From assembly GCA_937926175.1 (NCBI GenBank), contig CALANV010000044.1:1-64000 (forward strand): 64,000 bases of DNA, read 5' to 3'. The notes beneath the pieces were generated by a model. The model was not told the DNA's origin. It was given only the letters and a program-made list of their open reading frames with translations, and made no database searches. Positions 52,633-60,657 of this stretch are shown here, piece after piece (position 1 is the stretch's first letter; every line of letters starts with the position of its first letter). Source of the DNA: an uncultured Rhodospirillales bacterium. GTDB taxonomy: Bacteria > Pseudomonadota > Alphaproteobacteria > CACIAM-22H2. A program made the translations under genes and the position numbers.

Positions 52633-54606
52633 ATGACGGGCTCGACCCCGGGTCAGGTTGATGCCGCGCTGCTCGCCGAAGGCGATGCGCTCGTCGGCCT
52701 GCATGACGTCATTCGTCGCGGTCGGCCGCTGCAGCGCCTGCTCGCCGCGGCGATCATGTTCATCAGCCTGTTCATCGGCCTGCTGCTGCTCTACACTGCG
52801 GCGTTCGGCACGCTGACGGCGTATCTGCAGCGGATCGCGTTCGTCTGCGCGATCGCGTCGCTCGGTCTCCTCGTCCGCTCGGCGCACGGCAAGCCGTGGT
52901 ACCGGCGCCGGTGGTACGACGTCCTGCCGGATGCGCTCGGCGTCGTCGTCCTCGTCGCCGGCATGATTCACGTCTTCCAGGACTACGACAATTTCGCGCA
53001 GCGGATCGGCTTCCCGCTTCCCGCCGACCTCGCGTTCGGCATCGCCTACGTGCTGATCACGCTCGAGGTGACGCGCCGCTTCATCGGCTGGCCGATGATC
53101 GTGATCGTTGCCGTGTTCATGATCCAGGCGCTCTTCGGCGAATATTTCCCGAGCGTCCTCGGCGCCCCCAACGTCCGCTGGCAGACCCTGATCGAGATCC
53201 TGTTCATGCAGGACCAGGGCATCTTCGGCGGCACGACGGGCGTCGCCGCCACCTATCTGATGCTGTTCCTGATCTTCGGGGCGGTGCTGGTCCGCACCAA
53301 CGGCATCCAGTTCTTCGAGGATCTGTCGCTGGCGCTGATGGGGCGGCGCGCCGGCGGACCGGCGCACGTCGCCATTCTCTCGAGTGCGCTTCAGGGCACC
53401 ACGTCGGGCAGCGTCGTGGGCAACGTCGTCGGAATGGGCAACGTGACCATCCCGCTGATGATCCGCACGGGGTTCAGGCCCGAGACCGCCGGGGCGATCG
53501 AGGCCGTCGCCTCGTCCGGCGCGCAGATCATGCCGCCGATCATGGGCTCGGCCGCGTTCCTCATGGCCGGGTTCCTGGGCATCAGCTATTGGGAGATCGC
53601 CGTCGCCGCCGTCATTCCCGCCATCCTGTACTTCGTCGCCGCCCACGCGCAGGTGGAGTTCCGGTCGCGGCGCATGGGGCTCGGGGCCGTGTCGGAGCGC
53701 CTGCCGACGGTCGGCGATGCGATGCGCTCGGGCGGCCATCTCATGCTTGCGCTGGTGGCGCTCATCATCCCGTTCTTCCTGGGAATGTCTCCGCAGCGTG
53801 CCGCATTGGTCGGCGTCGTCACGCTGTTCGTCGTATCGCTGCTGCGGCGCTCCACCCGCATTCCCATGGCGCAGTATCTCGAGGCCATCGTCGAGGCGAT
53901 GTCCAACAACGTCGCCGTCGGCGCGGCGGTCGCCACGGCCGGCATTCTGATGGGAACGCTGTGGGTGTCGGGCGCGGGCGAGCTGCTCGCCGAATTCGTC
54001 GTCTACGCCTCCAACGGCGTTCTGTTCGTGGCACTGGTGCTGACGGCGATCATCGCTCTCATTCTCGGCATGGGGCTGCCGACGCCGGCCGTCTATCTGA
54101 CGGTGGCCGTGCTGATCGTGCCCGGGCTGGTCCGCATGGGCGCGCCCGAGCTGGCGAGCCACATGTTCGCGTTCTATTTCGGCATCCTGGCGAACGTCAC
54201 GCCGCCCGTGGCGCTCGCGGCCTATGCGGCGGCCAGCATCGCCGGGGCGGACCTGAACCGGACCGGGTGGGAGTCCATCAAGCTCGCGGTGGCGGGTTTC
54301 CTCGTTCCCTTCGTCTTCGTCTATGACCCGTCGCTTCTCATGTTCGGCACGCCGGGCCAGATCGCGCTGATCGCGATCGCGACCCTGATCGCGGTCTTCA
54401 TCCTCTCCGCGTCGGTGGAAGGATGGCTGGGCGACACGCTGAGCCTCCCGCTTCGCGTGTTGATGCTGCTCGCCGTGCTGTGTCTCGTGTGGAACCAGCC
54501 GTGGGTCCAGGCGCTCGGCCTCGCGATCGCACTCGCGGTCATGGGATATCTGGCGCTGCGGCGGCGCCGGATGAAGGATGCCGTCGCGCTGAAGCCGACG
54601 AAATGA
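52633..54606 (+). CDS. TRAP transporter fused permease (DctQ-DctM fusion)
   Basis: This 657-residue inner-membrane protein has about 16-18 hydrophobic segments. DctM-type scaffold motifs are clear: SGAQIMPPIMGSAAFLMAGF and LGMGLPTPAVYLTVA. It differs from the permease at 26981 throughout, so the two importers are not a recent duplication. An N-terminal cytoplasmic extension of about 40 residues precedes the first helix. A GTG one codon upstream (52630) is an alternative start. Confidence 0.9.
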   Translation: MTGSTPGQVDAALLAEGDALVGLHDVIRRGRPLQRLLAAAIMFISLFIGLLLLYTAAFGTLTAYLQRIAFVCAIASLGLLVRSAHGKPWYRRRWYDVLPDALGVVVLVAGMIHVFQDYDNFAQRIGFPLPADLAFGIAYVLITLEVTRRFIGWPMIVIVAVFMIQALFGEYFPSVLGAPNVRWQTLIEILFMQDQGIFGGTTGVAATYLMLFLIFGAVLVRTNGIQFFEDLSLALMGRRAGGPAHVAILSSALQGTTSGSVVGNVVGMGNVTIPLMIRTGFRPETAGAIEAVASSGAQIMPPIMGSAAFLMAGFLGISYWEIAVAAVIPAILYFVAAHAQVEFRSRRMGLGAVSERLPTVGDAMRSGGHLMLALVALIIPFFLGMSPQRAALVGVVTLFVVSLLRRSTRIPMAQYLEAIVEAMSNNVAVGAAVATAGILMGTLWVSGAGELLAEFVVYASNGVLFVALVLTAIIALILGMGLPTPAVYLTVAVLIVPGLVRMGAPELASHMFAFYFGILANVTPPVALAAYAAASIAGADLNRTGWESIKLAVAGFLVPFVFVYDPSLLMFGTPGQIALIAIATLIAVFILSASVEGWLGDTLSLPLRVLMLLAVLCLVWNQPWVQALGLAIALAVMGYLALRRRRMKDAVALKPTK

Positions 54607-54619
54607 GGGGATGTCCCCC

Positions 54620-54865
54620 ATGTCGAAAAAGACCGTGTCGAAGGAGACCTTCAACAACCTCGTCGTCTGGTGCGGCGTCGGCATCATCGCCGGCGCGATC
54701 TGGCTGTTTGCCGTCCGGTCCAACCTGCACCTGATCGATCCGCTGTCGTTCATCGGCGTCGTCGCGCTCGCCGCGCTTGCGACCACGGGGCTGCTGTGGT
54801 GGGCCATTCGTGCGGGGGCGCCGCGCCGGCAGAACCCGGACAACCGGCACGATCCGGACCAATGA
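54620..54865 (+). CDS. Small two-helix membrane protein of the TRAP operon
   Basis: This 81-residue protein has two predicted membrane helices (about 16-32 and 42-62) and a polar, charged C-terminal tail. I do not recognise a named family. It sits 13 bases after the permease and may be an accessory subunit. The ATG at 54620 has GAGGGG 9 bases before it; an ATG at 54611 touches that box. GGGGATGTCCCC at 54607-54618 could fold over the ribosome binding site. Confidence 0.65.
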   Translation: MSKKTVSKETFNNLVVWCGVGIIAGAIWLFAVRSNLHLIDPLSFIGVVALAALATTGLLWWAIRAGAPRRQNPDNRHDPDQ

Positions 54866-54882
54866 GTTGGGAGAGAGAAACG

Positions 54883-55779
54883 ATGTGGCCGTTGCGTTCG
54901 ATGTTGTTCATTCCCGCCCACAAGCTCGACTGGGTGCGGAACGTCGGTCGGTTTCAGCCGGATTCGGTCGTGCTGGATCTCGAGGATGCCGTCCCGCCCG
55001 AGCTGAAGAAGGACGCGCGCGCCATGGCGCGCGAGGGCATCGGCCTGCTCAAGGCACAGGGCATTCCGGCCTTCGTGCGGACCAATGCGCTCGATCAGGG
55101 CGGCGTCGAGGATGTGAAGGCGATTGTGACCGACGGCTTCGCGGGCGTGATGCTGCCGAAGGCGCGCACCGTCGACGAGATCCGGGAGCTCGATGCGCTC
55201 CTTACCTATGAAGAAGGCCGGGCCGGTCTGCCGTTCCGTTCGGTGTCGATCCTGCCCTTGCCCGAGACCGCCGAAGGCTTATGGAGCGCGCGCGACCTCG
55301 CCGCCGCCAGCAAGCGCGTCAAGGGACTCATCGGCGTCGTCGGCGGGCCGGTGGTGGGCGACGTCGCGCGGGCGATGGGCTTCCTGCCGACGATGGAGGG
55401 GCTCGAGCAGCTCTACCTCGCCTCGAAGATGGTCCTCGACAGCCGCGCGGCGGGCGCCCCCTATCCGATGGCGAGCATCATCGGCACCGCGCTCGACGAT
55501 CTCGATGCGGTGCGGACGCTGACGAAGCGGGCCCGGTCGCTCGGCTTTTCCGGCGCCGTCCTCATTCATCCCAGTCACGTCAGGATCGCCAACGAGACGT
55601 ATACGCCGACCCCGGAGGAGATCGAGTACTACGCTGGTCTGATCGAGGCGATGCGCGAGGCCGAGCGTCGCGGCGACGGTGCCGTCAACTACCGCGGAAA
55701 GATGGTCGACTACGCGATGCTGCCGCTCGCCGAGGAAGTGATTCGCGAAGCGAAGCGGCGCAACCTCCTGCCGCGCTGA
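54883..55779 (+). CDS. HpcH/HpaI or CitE-like CoA-ester lyase
   Basis: This 298-residue TIM-barrel protein matches the citrate lyase beta/malyl-CoA lyase group: it opens RSMLFIPAHK, then DSVVLDLEDAVPPELKKDAR with the Mg2+-binding acids, later VMLPKA. Relatives cleave malyl-, citramalyl- or hydroxymethylglutaryl-type CoA esters. Between two CoA-transferase genes it probably splits the CoA ester they form. The ATG at 54883 follows GGGAGAG; an ATG at 54862 overlaps the previous stop and is possible. Confidence 0.87.
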   Translation: MWPLRSMLFIPAHKLDWVRNVGRFQPDSVVLDLEDAVPPELKKDARAMAREGIGLLKAQGIPAFVRTNALDQGGVEDVKAIVTDGFAGVMLPKARTVDEIRELDALLTYEEGRAGLPFRSVSILPLPETAEGLWSARDLAAASKRVKGLIGVVGGPVVGDVARAMGFLPTMEGLEQLYLASKMVLDSRAAGAPYPMASIIGTALDDLDAVRTLTKRARSLGFSGAVLIHPSHVRIANETYTPTPEEIEYYAGLIEAMREAERRGDGAVNYRGKMVDYAMLPLAEEVIREAKRRNLLPR

Positions 55780-55794
55780 AGGGAGATCGACACC

Positions 55795-56967
55795 ATGGCG
55801 CAATCCAGCCGTCCGTTCGAGGGCCTGCGCGTCGTCGAGGCCGGAATCGCGCTCGCCGGACCGTTCGCCGGCAGCCTTCTCGCCGATCTGGGGGCCGAGG
55901 TCGTGAAGGTCGAGCGGCCGGATGGCGGCGACCCGATGCGCCTGATGGGGCCGCAGGTCGACGGCGTGCCGCTGTGGTGGGGCGTCGGCGCCCGCGGCAA
56001 GCGCTGCGTGTCCCTGGATCTGAAATCGCCGGAGGGACGCGAGCGGTTCCTCGCGCTCGTCGCCGATGCCGACGTGCTGATCGAGAACTACCGGCCCGGC
56101 GTCATGGACCGGTTGGGGCTCGGCTGGCGGCATCTCCGGTCGATCAACCCGCGGCTCGTGATGCTGAGCATTTCCGGCTTCGGTCAGACCGGGCCCGATT
56201 CGGGTCGCCCCGGCTTCGGCAAGATCGCCGAGGCACTGAGCGGCATCGTCGTCCTGACCGGCCGGCCGGGCGAAACGCCGATGCATGTCGGCTTCAGCCT
56301 CGCCGACACCTCGGCCGGTCTGATGGGATGCTTCGCGATTTCGCTCGCCCTCTACTGGCGCGATCAGTGCGGCGGCAGGGGCACCTATATCGATCTCGCG
56401 CTGTTCGAGCCGCTGCTCCGTATGGCCGAATGCCAGTTCGCCCTGCGCGAACGCTTCGGCGCGCCGCCGACGCGTCGCGGCACCAACGATCCCTATGGCT
56501 GGGGCGCGCCTGAGGGGCGCGGCCGGCGCTATGTGACGTGCCGCACGGCCGACGACGCCTGGGTCGCCATCTGCATCCGCGACGATCAGAAGGCGAAGCT
56601 GACCGAACTCGTCGGCGGCAATGTCTGCGATGCGCCCGACTCGCTCGCGTCCGCGGTGGAAGCGTGGGTCGCCGGACGGCCGCTCGCGGCGGCTCGCGAT
56701 GACCTGCGCCGGCACGACGTCGAGGCCGCGCAGGTGCATGACGGCAAGACGCTCGCGGAGACGCCGTATTTCCTGGAACGCGGCGACGTCGTCCACGCCG
56801 ACGATCCGTGCATCGGCCGCGTGGTCGTGCCAAGCAGCGTGCCGAAGTTTCCCGGGGCGCCGCCGTTGCGCGCCTTCCGCGCCGCCGCGGTCGGCGAGGA
56901 CAATGCCGAAATCTTCGCGCGCCTCGCAGGTGGGGCGGCGCGGCCGGCGGTTGCATCGGGCGAGTGA
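55795..56967 (+). CDS. Class III (CaiB/BaiF) CoA-transferase
   Basis: This 390-residue protein is a canonical family III CoA-transferase: it opens PFEGLRVVEAGIALAGPFAG, continues LADLGAEVVKVERPDGGDP, and has the likely catalytic Asp in FSLADTSAG (about 166-174). It activates an organic acid by CoA exchange, probably the substrate imported by the adjacent TAXI-TRAP system. It begins 15 bases after the lyase gene with GGGAG before the ATG. Confidence 0.92.
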   Translation: MAQSSRPFEGLRVVEAGIALAGPFAGSLLADLGAEVVKVERPDGGDPMRLMGPQVDGVPLWWGVGARGKRCVSLDLKSPEGRERFLALVADADVLIENYRPGVMDRLGLGWRHLRSINPRLVMLSISGFGQTGPDSGRPGFGKIAEALSGIVVLTGRPGETPMHVGFSLADTSAGLMGCFAISLALYWRDQCGGRGTYIDLALFEPLLRMAECQFALRERFGAPPTRRGTNDPYGWGAPEGRGRRYVTCRTADDAWVAICIRDDQKAKLTELVGGNVCDAPDSLASAVEAWVAGRPLAAARDDLRRHDVEAAQVHDGKTLAETPYFLERGDVVHADDPCIGRVVVPSSVPKFPGAPPLRAFRAAAVGEDNAEIFARLAGGAARPAVASGE

Positions 56968-57044
56968 CGGGGAGGCGTCCGTCACGCTACGTTGTGCCGC
57001 CTTCTCCTTGGATTCTCGATTCGCGCATCGGTGGTGAAATCCGC

Positions 57045-57791
57045 ATGACCAGGGTAATGATCGTGACCGGCGGCAGCCGGGGAATCGGCGCCGCGACGGC
57101 GCGGCTCGCGGGCCAACGCGGCTATCATGTGTGCTTCAGCTACAAAGCCAACGAGGCGCAGGCCCGCGCCGTGGTCGACGATATCGTCCGCGCGGGCGGA
57201 CGCGCGGTCGCCGTGAAGGCCGACATGACGCGCGAGGACGACATCAAGCGCCTGTTCGAGACCTGCGACCGCGAGTTCGGCGCGCTCGACGTCCTGGTGA
57301 ACAATGCCGGCATCACCGGGCCGGTACGCCGGATCGTCGATCTCGACGAGGCGACGCTGCGTGCCGTCCTCGACGTCAACGTCGTCGGCTATATCCTGTG
57401 CGCGCGCGAGGCCGTCCGCCGCATGTCCACGGCCCGCGGCGGCAAGGGCGGGGCGATCGTCAATGTCTCGTCCCGCGCCTCGGTGCTGGGCGGTGCGACC
57501 GAATGGGTCTATTACGCCGCCGCCAAGGGTGCCACCGACAGTCTCACCATCGGTCTCGCCCGCGAGGTCGGCGCCGAAGGCATCCGCGTCAACGCCGTGC
57601 GGCCGGGCCTGATCGATACCGAGATCCACGCCGCGGCCGGTGCGCCGGATCGCGTCGCGCGGCTCGTCGGCGGCGTGCCGTTGGGGCGCCCCGGCACGGC
57701 CGAGGAGGTCGCCGAGACCGTGCTGTGGCTCGCCTCCGACCAGGCGTCCTACGTCAGCGGCGCGCTGGTCGATATCGGCGGCGGCCGCTGA
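57045..57791 (+). CDS. Short-chain dehydrogenase/reductase (SDR family)
   Basis: This 248-residue enzyme has the classical SDR pattern: cofactor motif TGGSRGIG (about 8-15), NNAG near 90, catalytic Ser in NVSS and the YYAAAKG Tyr-Lys pair. A conserved C-terminal ASYVSGALVDIGGG follows. It is FabG-like, oxidising or reducing a hydroxyl/keto group with NAD(P)H. The ATG at 57045 matches the family start; the open frame extends to 56808. It closes the organic-acid operon. Confidence 0.92.
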   Translation: MTRVMIVTGGSRGIGAATARLAGQRGYHVCFSYKANEAQARAVVDDIVRAGGRAVAVKADMTREDDIKRLFETCDREFGALDVLVNNAGITGPVRRIVDLDEATLRAVLDVNVVGYILCAREAVRRMSTARGGKGGAIVNVSSRASVLGGATEWVYYAAAKGATDSLTIGLAREVGAEGIRVNAVRPGLIDTEIHAAAGAPDRVARLVGGVPLGRPGTAEEVAETVLWLASDQASYVSGALVDIGGGR

Positions 57792-58144
57792 CCGAAGATT
57801 GACGGTAACCGCGCCGCGCGTCGGTGCGTCGTCGTTGCCGGGCGCGGGGCTTGGTGCCGGCGGATTGTCGACGTCCCACATCACAACTTTGGGTGCGGCG
57901 CGGGCCGAGGGGCCCTGGGCGTTGATCGCTTGGACCGTCGGTGAGGGCAGAAGGAGCCGCTAGGGCGCTCTGTCGGCCTGGAATCCTGCCGTCAGCCTGA
58001 GAGGGGGCGCCCGCATCTCCCCCCTCTTGTCATCGCCCCTTCGCATTCCCAATTGAAACGCGAATGCAACCCCCGGTTCTTCGACCCGGAAGGGGGAGAT
58101 CCGGGCTGGAACCCATCAACAGTCAAAGAATCGGGAGCGAAGCT
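57792..58144. other. Intergenic region after the organic-acid operon
   Basis: No convincing gene was seen. An 8-bp stem AGAGGGGG/CCCCCTCT (58000-58007 with 58020-58027) may be a weak terminator. The upstream half of the small zinc-finger gene frame also lies here (58064-58144) and may or may not be coding. Confidence 0.4.
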
Positions 58145-58336
58145 TTGCCCGACGAACTGTTGATCAGCGAGGAAGATCGCTGGACGGACGTCGAGGAGGA
58201 CTGGCGTACCTTGGCCAAGGCCAGGGACCACCGCTGCCCGATATGCGGCGGGATCGTCCCCAACGACGAACGTGATGTGTACCTTGCAACCGGCCTATGC
58301 GGCTGGTGCCGACATCAAATGGAGAAAGTCGGATGA
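58145..58336 (+). CDS. Small zinc-ribbon-like protein
   Basis: This 63-residue protein has two CxxC pairs, CPICGG (about 31-36) and CGWC (about 51-54), spaced to bind one zinc ion, preceded by an acidic, tryptophan-containing helix (EEDRWTDVEEDWRTL). Its role is unknown; such proteins often contact DNA or another protein. The TTG at 58145 follows GGGAG by 7 bases; ATG 58064 would add 27 residues of low family likelihood. It is followed at once by a strong terminator. Confidence 0.6.
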   Translation: MPDELLISEEDRWTDVEEDWRTLAKARDHRCPICGGIVPNDERDVYLATGLCGWCRHQMEKVG

Positions 58337-58340
58337 GAAA

Positions 58341-58370
58341 AAGCCCGCCTGACCGGCGGGCTTCTTTTTT
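58341..58370 (+). terminator. Rho-independent terminator
   Basis: AAGCCCGCC and GGCGGGCTT pair around a 5-base loop (58341-58363). Six T residues follow after one C (58365-58370). It ends the small zinc-ribbon gene and could also work in reverse. Confidence 0.9.
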
Positions 58371-58535
58371 GCCTTGGTCCGGGGCTGAATCGTCGCGACC
58401 TTCCTTGGTCACGCTTCAAAGCGGATTCCGTCTTCGTCCGTCACGCTCGCCGTGTCTTGGGAGGTGGCCGTCATGGATATCCCGGGCGGGCCGTTTTTCG
58501 TCCCCGACAGACGACGCGTGCGGCAATGGGGGTAA

Positions 58536-58778
58536 TGGGTTTGCGCTCCGAAATTCGGCGGGAACCAGGCGCGTTCGCTGGGTCAAGGCCGGCAGAACGG
58601 AGAGCGGCCGTTCGATGCGCCCGCGTTCGCGACCTTGGCCGTTGCGGACTTGGGCGCGGCATGTGGCGCCATCGAAGACAGCCACAATGGCGCGCTCGTC
58701 ACGTTCGGGAACGGAACCGTCCTCGTCGTCGGCGTAAATGCGACCGACCTCAATGCCGACGATTTTCTGACCGCCTGA
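58536..58778 (+). pseudogene. Decayed C-terminal tail of an RTX-type secreted protein
   Basis: In the frame ending at the TGA at 58776, the last 60 or so codons read as an RTX C-terminal domain: FDAPAFATLAVADLGAACG and a final LVVGVNATDLNADDFLTA. This resembles the SLTADDFLFV ending of the dehydrogenase at 46.3 kb. The frame is closed upstream by a stop at 58533 and no start codon or RTX repeats precede it. A proper terminator follows 20 bases after the stop. It looks like the remnant of a deleted type I secreted protein gene. Confidence 0.6.
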
Positions 58779-58797
58779 ACGGCGTCGACGCCGCCTG

Positions 58798-58824
58798 CGG
58801 GCGGCGCGGCCGCCCGATTTTTTT
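58798..58824 (+). terminator. Rho-independent terminator after the RTX remnant
   Basis: CGGGCGGC and GCCGCCCG pair around a 3-base loop (58798-58816), followed by A and seven T residues (58818-58824). Confidence 0.88.
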
Positions 58825-59033
58825 GAAGTCGTGAATTGCGAATGACGAGACCCGAAGCGAACGATCGATGGCCTGTTTCATCTTCGGATGTCGGTCGGAA
58901 TGCAGGGTAACGGTCGGGGTCGCAGATCACATCCGAACGCGCCAAGAAATCGCCAGCTTGGCAAACTGAAACATCGTCGGCCGGGGACTTGACTCGGGCT
59001 GCCGCCTCGGGTCTCCTTTCGGCCGGAGAAATG
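58825..59033 (+). other. Orphan stretch between two terminators
   Basis: This 209-base stretch lies between two strong plus-strand terminators yet has no credible open frame. It could hold a small RNA gene ending at the terminator at 59034. No known RNA family was recognised. Confidence 0.35.
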
Positions 59034-59073
59034 CGCCCGCGCGGTCCCCAGACCCGCGGGCGTTTTGATTTTT
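59034..59073 (+). terminator. Rho-independent terminator
   Basis: CGCCCGCG and CGCGGGCG pair (59034-59041 with 59055-59062) around a 13-base loop that may pair further, followed by TTTTGATTTTT. No protein-coding gene lies directly upstream. Confidence 0.8.
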
Positions 59074-59178
59074 CGGCCGGTCCGGTCGTCTCCACGGTCC
59101 CCGTGCACCTGCGCGCCGCGCGCGGGCGGACCGGCATTCCCTTCCTGACGAAAAACCTTTCCCGACGAGGAGCCCGCG

Positions 59179-60657
59179 ATGGCAACCGCACTCGATCACG
59201 TGCGGGCGGCGTCGGCCGCCTGCGCGCCGCAACTCCGTTCCGCATCACCTGCCGAATCGGCAGGGGCCGCGCCGGCCGGCCCGCCGCGCGGCGGGCCGGT
59301 GATTTGGGACTTCGGGCCGTTCCTGGCGCTCGATCTGCCGAAGCCCGAGCCGCTGCTGGCGCCCGTGCTCGTGCGCGGTGCCGTCACCCTGTTGCGCGGA
59401 CCGCGCGGCGTCGGCAAGAGCTGGCTCGCCCTCGCCATGGCGCATGCGGTGGCGATCGGCGCCTCCGTCTTCGGCTGGCGCGCGCCGGCGGACGCGGCCG
59501 TTCTCTATGTCGATGGCGCCACGCCGCTCGGGATCCTGCAGGCGCGTCTTTCGGCACTCGAGCGGGATGCCGAATTCGTCCCGGGGGAAGGTTCGTTCCG
59601 CCTGCTGGCCTCGGCGGCGCAGCCCGAGCCCATCGATCTCTCGACGCGCCTCGGCGTCGCGGTGGTGGAGCGGGCGATCGCCGATGGCTGCGATCTCCTC
59701 GTGCTCGACGGCATGGAGGCGCTGGTGCGCCCCGGCGCGCGCGCGGCGGGTGCCGCCTGGGCCGCGGTGCGCGACTGGCTCGACAGCTTGCGGCGGCGCG
59801 GGATCGGCGTGCTGGTCGTCGATTCCGCGCAGGGCCGCGCCTGCCATCGCTACGATACCGTCGTCGATTTCCGCATCGCGTTGCGCCCGCCGGCACGGTG
59901 GGACGCGGCCGACGGCGTGCACTGCGACGTCATGGTGGAGGCGGCGCGCGGCCACGTGGACGGACGCGTGCGGCCGTTCACGGCAAAACTCGAGATGAAC
60001 GGCGGCACGGCCACATGGACGCGCACGTGTTCCAACGTCGGCAATAGTGTCGCCCTGCTTCTCCATCACCAGGGACTGTCGATCCGTGCCATCGCGGCAC
60101 GGCTCGGGCTGTCGCCGACGGAGGCCTGGCGCAAGGTCGATCGCGCCCGCCGGCTCATTGCTCCCGACGCGGCAACGCTCGCCCGCGCGGCCCACGAACT
60201 TGCGGCCTGGGCGGCCGCCGATCCGCCGCCCGCGCCGGTTGCCGCGCCGCAGGCCGCGCAAACGGGCGGAACGAAAGAAACGTCGGGAACGCCCGAAACA
60301 GCGGAAATGGCCGGAACGGCTGGAACGACTGAAACAACGGAAACGGCGGAAACACTGGGAACAGCCGAAACGACTGGAACAGGTGAAACGGTGGGAACGA
60401 GCGGAACCGTCGGAACGCGTGAAACGGCCGGAACAAGCGGAACAACCGGAGCGGTCGAAACGAGCGGAACGGCGGAAACGGCCGGCGCGGCCGAAATGCC
60501 TGGAACACCCGAGGTGGACTTGTCGGCCGAACCGCCCGATCCGGTGCAACCCGCCACCGGGATCGCGTTGCGAACGGCAGCTGGCGAAATTGTCCACCCC
60601 GATGGCGATTGCGGCGGGCCTGCGGGAACGCTACCTGTCGGATGTGATGGTGACTGA
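59179..60657 (+). CDS. RepA/RecA-like AAA ATPase with tripeptide-repeat tail
   Basis: This 492-residue protein has an AAA_25 (RepA/KaiC-like) P-loop domain with Walker A RGPRGVGKSW (about 74-83), a strand ending AVLYVDGA, and Walker B DLLVLDGME. After it comes a helix-turn-helix-like region GLSIRAIAARLGLSPTEAWRKV (about 298-319). From residue about 363 to 445 the sequence is a run of x-(G/E)-T tripeptides, certainly disordered, encoded by a 9-base repeat. GAGGAG precedes the ATG. It resembles predicted replication or helicase-loading ATPases but lies in ordinary chromosomal context, coupled to queG by an 11-base overlap. Its cellular role is unknown. Confidence 0.75.
   Translation: MATALDHVRAASAACAPQLRSASPAESAGAAPAGPPRGGPVIWDFGPFLALDLPKPEPLLAPVLVRGAVTLLRGPRGVGKSWLALAMAHAVAIGASVFGWRAPADAAVLYVDGATPLGILQARLSALERDAEFVPGEGSFRLLASAAQPEPIDLSTRLGVAVVERAIADGCDLLVLDGMEALVRPGARAAGAAWAAVRDWLDSLRRRGIGVLVVDSAQGRACHRYDTVVDFRIALRPPARWDAADGVHCDVMVEAARGHVDGRVRPFTAKLEMNGGTATWTRTCSNVGNSVALLLHHQGLSIRAIAARLGLSPTEAWRKVDRARRLIAPDAATLARAAHELAAWAAADPPPAPVAAPQAAQTGGTKETSGTPETAEMAGTAGTTETTETAETLGTAETTGTGETVGTSGTVGTRETAGTSGTTGAVETSGTAETAGAAEMPGTPEVDLSAEPPDPVQPATGIALRTAAGEIVHPDGDCGGPAGTLPVGCDGD
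60267..60516 (+). repeat. Degenerate 9-bp tandem repeat within the ATPase gene
   Basis: About 27 units of a 9-base pattern near GGAACGxxx or GAAACGxxx run in frame with the gene and code for x-(G/E)-T tripeptides. Units vary at the third codon. Because the period is a multiple of three, changes in copy number would keep the frame. Confidence 0.85.

Noticed and set aside
52258..54921. 887-codon minus-strand frame opposite the second TAXI/TRAP genes
   Set aside because: Same kind of antisense shadow, spanning two well-identified genes and an intergenic hairpin.
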